Assembly (NCBI GenBank): GCA_029747585.1
Contig: JAPEVF010000177.1
Coordinates: forward strand, 1 to 64,000
Source of the DNA: Pleurotus djamor
Taxonomy: Eukaryota > Basidiomycota > Agaricomycetes > Agaricales > Pleurotaceae
Length of the DNA: 64,000 bases
Direction of reading: 5' to 3'
Position 1 is the stretch's first letter, and each line of letters starts with the position of its first letter. Under the pieces are notes generated by a model, which saw only the letters and a list, made by a program, of their open reading frames with translations, did not search any database and was not told the DNA's origin. Below are positions 59,336-64,000 of the stretch, in pieces. The translations under genes and the position numbers were made by a program.

Positions 59336-62300
59336 TTATCTACGTCCTCTATTCAAGGCTAAGCTAATAATGAGAAGTTCCTCAGTAAGTCCAAATGTAC
59401 CTACTGGCCGCTTGTAAACTCCAAGATGAGTTATCACATGCCTGGGCTCAAGCACATAGTATGTCTTTGATGCTTTTGCAAGGACAACTTGCACTTGAAG
59501 TGTGGATCCGAGCCCATGGAAAAATGGTGTTTGAGATGCTTGTGATGGGCTCAACTGAGTATGATGCTGAACTAGAAGGAAAGTTTCCCAAGTTCCATCT
59601 NTACATAGTTCCCATATCTCTTCAATGAATCCTGTTGTTGTCATAGTGGGATTGCTTGGAATATAGAAGTGAATATGACTATTCCCTTCGTGTTTCTTGA
59701 TACAACTGTATGTTCGATTATGGAGGATAACTTGAGATGGTTGATGGGCATTTCGGGGAAGAATGGTGCCAACAGGGAAGAAAGTGGGAACTTGGAGGGC
59801 AGAGCTGATAATGCGGCCAGACTGTTGTAGATAATTGAGGAGGAAATTGTAACGGTCCAAGTCAAGTGGCTTCAACTTGGATTGTTTAGGAGAGGAAGGT
59901 GTGACCGTATCTGAGGTGAGAATTCTGACAAAGCCACCTATTTTGTCATTGGAGACATGATCTTGAAGATATGCTTGGAGTTGGCTTTCTCGCCCATGTT
60001 GTCTAACCAACGTAAGCTCAATAGACCCTAATGTAATATTATATTAGAAATTGCCTATACTAAGATTTAAGAAGGCTTTTACCTAGCTTACGGTTGGTGT
60101 TGATTTTCCCAAAATCACCATTCAAACGTTCACCAGGGAACTCACTGAGAAGTGATAGAGGACCCCAGAACTTTAGAAGAGCTCCATTGTGCATTGCATA
60201 GTGGTGATTTGGAACTGATTTAAAGTGAGGGAAGAGGAGCTGAATGGAGCGGCGGTAGAGAGTAAAGGCTTGGGTATAGGCATCTGCATCNGTTGCGCTG
60301 ACGGTATAGGAAGAGATGATGTGGGTAGAGTAGATAAGATAGCAGAAGCTGGTCAAAAGTGCCATATACTGCTCATCTTCAGCCCGTATACTCCACAATT
60401 CAGGAACAATCAGTGGCAGGATTGTTGAAAACAAGATAAGAAGCTCATGGGCTTTGAGCTTTCCATGACTGGCTTCGCCAAGATTTGAAGGAGGGCGCTC
60501 AATCCAGGTTGGAAGAAGCACATCTCGAATACACGCACGAATTGCTTCGAGATCATCTGTGGTGACAGTAAAGATATCGGAAATATCGGACTGGGAGAGT
60601 GATGGTGATGGTGAAGGATCATGTAGTGAAACAGGAATTGGATGAGGGGCTGCATCTTCCATTTCAGAATCTGAGTNGAAATCGCCTGGATAATGGAGTT
60701 GGGAATGGTCTGTATGCTCCGTTGGTAGTGGTTCAGTATCTGAGAGGGCATCTTCAGATTCTGATGCCTCTGATACATCACTGGATGATACATCAAGAGT
60801 TGAGACCTGAGGCTTTTTGTTGCGACCAATTCCCCAAAGAACACGAAGCTGATGCTCGAGAACACCTTCCAGAAAGTTGTGCATATAACCGAGAACAACA
60901 TGAAGAGCTGGGTTCCAGTATGGAAGATCGTGTAATGGTGTCCAGCGAACACCATTAGCCCGTGAAAGTGCTGTTTTAGAAGTAACCGTGACCGTGTTTT
61001 TCCAGGCGACTGCCTGTTGATGTACCTCAGCACCGTTCCGCATTTGCCAGGCAGCTAGGTTTAGATCCTCAAGCTGGGAAAGGAGGCATTTGCAAAAAGA
61101 GCAAAAGGAGTTTGCAGAATGTGATAGAAATCCAGAGACCTTCCGAGAAGCTTGAAGATCAGCGATAAGTGGTATAACCCGGGCCGCAACCATTGTTCCC
61201 ATGGGAAACCGGTGTGTAGCCAGAATTTGTCCAGGGAGATCGAACTTGAGAATAGATTTAAGAAGTACCGAGAGAATATGGGATATGCCCCAGAGATCTG
61301 GAAGACTTGGACCTGGCATCATTCCCATCACATATACATTCTCTGGACGGAAGCGGGCATGAAGTGGCAAGTTGAGGCAATAGAGAACAATTGCCCCGCA
61401 GGATACAGTTTTCCCTATATANNNANGTAACTGATATCAACTTCTGCCTAACAATTAAAATAAACTTCATACCTGCAATCTTATTAGTAAAAGGATTGAA
61501 CCAATCCACATAAATCCCAAAAACCAGATGATATGGTGACCGCAAATAAGGCCGAAAGGACTCCCATGCAGGACTATCGTATATATCTTGCATCTTTCGG
61601 GATGAATCAGAGGGTAGGTGTTGTCTGGAATGTGTTTCATAGAGCCAGTCGTTAACTGATGGACGTGATAGAAAGGTTGAAAGCCATGATGCAAATGATT
61701 GGGTCGTGTAGAGACACGTAGGGATATTCTTGCCACGTTTTGTGGTATACAGAACAGCATTACACTGTCGTGATCGTGGAGACCGTTTGAAAGTACAGTG
61801 TTGAGGAAGAGCCCCACTCTCGGACGGATATAGACAGAAGCACTTTGGACAGCATGGAATCCGCTCAAGATCCGGCTCCAGGTGGAGACGTGAGTACACA
61901 GTCCGAATATCAACTGGAAAGTTGAGCTCGGATAGTGAAGCGATTCCATGCCCAAGATGAGACAGTGCCGAGATAATAGTGTTAACCGTTATTGTAATCA
62001 GAAATTTTAGTGCTTTGAGAGTTGCGTTTGCAGAATCACGGCTGATTCCAACATGTAGAGACAACCAGGCAACGAGGAGAATGCACATCTGAGTAATCGG
62101 TTTGAGAACTGAGATATTTACATATGAGCTACTACATACAGATATACTACATAATATAACTTACAATGATTAAGATCCACATCGTCAGCCTGTGGGTCAA
62201 GGTCTGCATTATCCGGTAGATGTTCATCAACATCTTCAATATCAGAAGATGCCGGAGATTGCAGGCGCTGCTGTTCCTCATGAGCGCGCCGGGCAGAGTA

Positions 62301-62387
62301 GCTGAGGAGGCGGCCTTGGTGTAGAAGCCCTTGAGAATCGGTGAATGTGTGTTTTGCACAGTTCCTGCATGTACAGACAACAGGCAT
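59336..62387 (-). CDS. Tnp2-type transposase of the CMC/Plavaka element
   Basis: Minus strand, at least four exons, about 900-1,000 residues. The start ATG at 62387 gives MPVVCTCRNCAKHTFTDSQG, a Cys-rich N-terminus usual in these elements. Catalytic-core landmarks: HLVFGIYVDWFNPFTNKIAG, whose Asp fits the first acidic residue; PLHARFRPENVYVMGMMPGP; CSFCKCLLSQLEDLN (zinc knuckle-like); DLPYWNPALHVVLGYMHNFL then EGVLEHQLRVLWGIG; an acidic Ser-rich linker; and GDFGKINTNRKL splicing to GSIELTLVRQHGRESQL. The C-terminal domain ends LALNRGRR. Cut-and-paste transposition is expected. Four Ns near 61422-61426 sit at an intron edge. No internal stop or frameshift is seen in the exons, so activity is possible. 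Confidence 0.85.
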
Positions 62388-62500
62388 CACAGAACGGTGG
62401 TGGTGGGACACAAAGATGTTGATCGCGAAGACGGCGATCGGTTTGATCAACGATGCTGATATGACGCGCGGCTGAGTCATCACTCGGCGCTTATCGTGGC

Positions 62501-62576
62501 CACGCCACAAACGTGCCACAGACGTACCACTTCAACAGCGGTACGCAACGTACCGCTGTGGCAATTGCCCCCGGTG
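62501..62576 (-). repeat. Right terminal inverted repeat
   Basis: The reverse complement begins CACCGGGGGCAATTGCCACA and matches the left repeat over 76 bp. The transposase start lies about 114 bp further inside. Confidence 0.85.
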
Positions 62577-62735
62577 ATACCAGTCCATGTTTGGTCGTAA
62601 TGTCAATGGTAAATAAAGACACGACCTCATCAGCTGACTCAGGGCAAACCTTCAAAGCTTCACGCGTCGCGTCCGTGTCTTGCATGGCCAACCTCATTCG
62701 ATCGTTCAATTCGGTTTCCGTATCACTGTCAAAGA

Positions 62736-63235
62736 TGCCGACGCTGCTCGTTTCTCAGTGCACAGCACCTTCCTGCGCCCACCGTTTCTGGGAGAATACC
62801 ACAGAACGAAGCTCCCAATTTGAACAAGGAGGAGGAGAAATTTTTCAATACCTGCGCATGGCAAGTTCAGATAATGAGGGATCAGCCGTTGACGACTTTG
62901 CCAAGTACGTTTTGTCTTTGCTGGACTATGAGCCAGGCAAGCCCCTTCTCAGAAGCCGGAAGGAAATCTCTTTCTACATGGGAGGGCAGAAGCTCGACGC
63001 AAAGGCAGACGTATCCGGTGACTATCATCTGCTGGTACTATAGTGCAAGAGAGTAAGGTCATTGTATTTGCGCGAAACGCGTCGCTGCAACTCGTTGGTA
63101 ACGTTAACGTACCCAACCGAGGAAACTCTCGTGCTCAAATACATCCCTCAGTGCCGTTGGATAATCGGACCATTGTCTTTCAATGCTTCCAAGCATTCAA
63201 AAGAATAATTGTACGTCTTCTCTCTCTTTGATAAT
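62736..63235 (+). pseudogene. Remnant of an unidentified fungal gene beside the transposon
   Basis: A frame ending at 63043 contains DDFAKYVLSLLDYEPGKPLL, RSRKEISFYMGGQKLDAKAD and HLLVL, which resembles a family of Agaricomycete proteins of unknown function (pattern DFAxxLLxLLGYExxxxxxRTRKDIPLxxCGE...AKTDVCV...LLVQEDKR). The expected continuation VQESK appears in another frame at about 63040-63055, displaced by a few bases, so the reading is broken. Nothing further downstream matches that family. The conserved pattern is recalled from general knowledge, so the identification is tentative. Confidence 0.4.
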
Positions 63236-63795
63236 CTTTGATAAATGTTGCATGCACACACTGACACAAATCAACAGGATCATGGTGCTTCATCTACGAA
63301 TTAGCTTGTTTGCATTGCTTCGTTATCCCACTTCCATGTGAGCATTTCGCTTGTTTTGCCTTAACTCAACGGATAGACATGTATCTCTTCCTCAACATAA
63401 TACTCATCGTAACGTATGACAGGCCGCATCAGCGAAAAGGTCGACCCCTGGCGATCCTAATGAGTCAAAACTGTAACAGTCTGGCGAGACCTTGGCCATC
63501 TCATTACCAGACGTCGACCACTCTTGTTCTCGCCGCACACCATGCCTTTCTCTGCTCATCGCACCCACGACTGTCACCATCTACGCAAACCACGCACAAA
63601 GCTGCCCACACCTTTGTATGTATGCTGTCGATCTATTGGGCGCACTCGTACCAAGTGCTTGTCAGCTACAGGCATCTTCTCAGACTGCCACCACATTTCC
63701 ATATATCTTACTTGTCCAGCCCTCCATGCTAGCGTACTTGTCACTCCCTCAACATCCTGTCGATCACCCGCGCACGAACCAGGCGGAGCTCAGCG

Positions 63796-63803
63796 TATAT
63801 AAA
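63796..63803 (+). promoter_or_regulatory. TATA box of a gene beyond the window
   Basis: TATATAAA is followed by a pyrimidine-rich leader (63825-63880) and a possible leader intron beginning GGTACTC at 63883. No start codon with a long frame follows before the window ends, so the gene probably starts outside or after a leader intron. Confidence 0.5.
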
Positions 63804-64000
63804 CGCGCGACTTCGAGCCTCTCGCTCCATCATCTCTTTCTTCCCTTCCCTCATCATCGCAGACTCATCCCCCCAGACTCAGGTACTCTTTAGGCCTGTT
63901 GCATGTTGATGATATGGAAGTCTGCTGAACGCTCGCGCATATATCTAGCCATCCCATTAAGTAAACGCACATGTCTTCAACTTTTTCATTGTGTACTAAC

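Larger units (their letters stand above)
57443..62576. mobile_element. CMC (CACTA-like) DNA transposon, Plavaka-like, 5.13 kb
   Basis: Bounded by 76-bp terminal inverted repeats and carrying two convergent genes that start just inside the ends: an accessory gene on the plus strand and a Tnp2-type transposase on the minus strand. Their stop codons are 84 bp apart, so the element is compact. Flanks are TTA on the left and ATA on the right, at best a 3-bp target duplication with one mismatch. Assignment to the CMC superfamily, Plavaka clade, rests on the transposase motifs. Both genes are open apart from single Ns, so the copy looks recent and possibly active. Confidence 0.8.

Noticed and set aside
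60890..60930. Loss of a catalytic Asp in the transposase at LGYMHNFLEGV
   Set aside because: Related fungal elements, as I recall them, also have a non-Asp residue here, so inactivity cannot be inferred without an alignment.
57433..62585. A perfect target-site duplication of the transposon
   Set aside because: The flanks are TTA and ATA, which do not match exactly, so no duplication is claimed.
1..64000. CRISPR arrays, bacterial operons, rRNA or tRNA genes
   Set aside because: No direct-repeat arrays or bacterial features exist in this spliced eukaryotic sequence, and I could not identify any tRNA or rRNA gene by eye. A tRNAscan run would be decisive.

Overview
The window is nuclear DNA from a basidiomycete fungus, most likely an Agaricomycete mushroom-former. 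The evidence is dense genes with many introns of about 50-60 bp (GT..AG) and a gene repertoire typical of that group: DUF3455 secreted proteins, an OYE-type oxidoreductase with a C-terminal membrane helix, a HET-domain protein, a GT18-like glycosyltransferase and a Plavaka-like CMC transposon. Ambiguous bases (N) are concentrated between about 7.7 and 16 kb, so reading frames there are partly interrupted by sequence quality.

Layout. 0-7.7 kb: the tail of an unidentified gene, an NADH:flavin oxidoreductase, two tandem DUF3455 secreted-protein genes and an aldo/keto reductase. 7.8-13.7 kb (N-rich): a coiled-coil hypothetical gene, a second hypothetical gene, a dual-specificity phosphatase and an XPG/FEN1-like nuclease. 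14-18.3 kb: the alpha subunit of the COPI coat. 18.8-23.7 kb: a tandem pair of acyl-CoA-oxidase-like genes, both ending in peroxisomal targeting tripeptides. 23.9-31.5 kb: a 1,559-residue paxillin-like LIM protein and a HET-domain protein. 32.7-36.8 kb: four compact housekeeping genes in two divergent pairs (NAC beta/GNAT acetyltransferase and coactosin/RRG9). 38.2-42.9 kb: a cytochrome P450 and a PAQR-type seven-helix membrane protein. 44.3-51.1 kb: Timeless/Tof1 convergent with a complete nitrate reductase. 51.6-57.3 kb: three paralogous four-helix small membrane protein genes with almost identical exon lengths, with a GT18-like glycosyltransferase between copies 1 and 2. 57.4-62.6 kb: a 5.1-kb transposon with 76-bp terminal inverted repeats, a Tnp2-type transposase and a convergent accessory gene. 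62.6-64 kb: a gene remnant and the promoter of a gene lying beyond the window.

How the genes relate. There is no single dedicated gene cluster. Core cell functions (COPI transport, ribosome-associated chaperone, fork protection, actin, mitochondrial gene expression, nitrate reduction) alternate with three local tandem expansions: DUF3455 x2, acyl-CoA oxidase-like x2 and four-helix membrane protein x3. The least explained part is 51.6-57.4 kb, where the small membrane protein family surrounds a predicted Golgi-type glycosyltransferase and directly borders the transposon.
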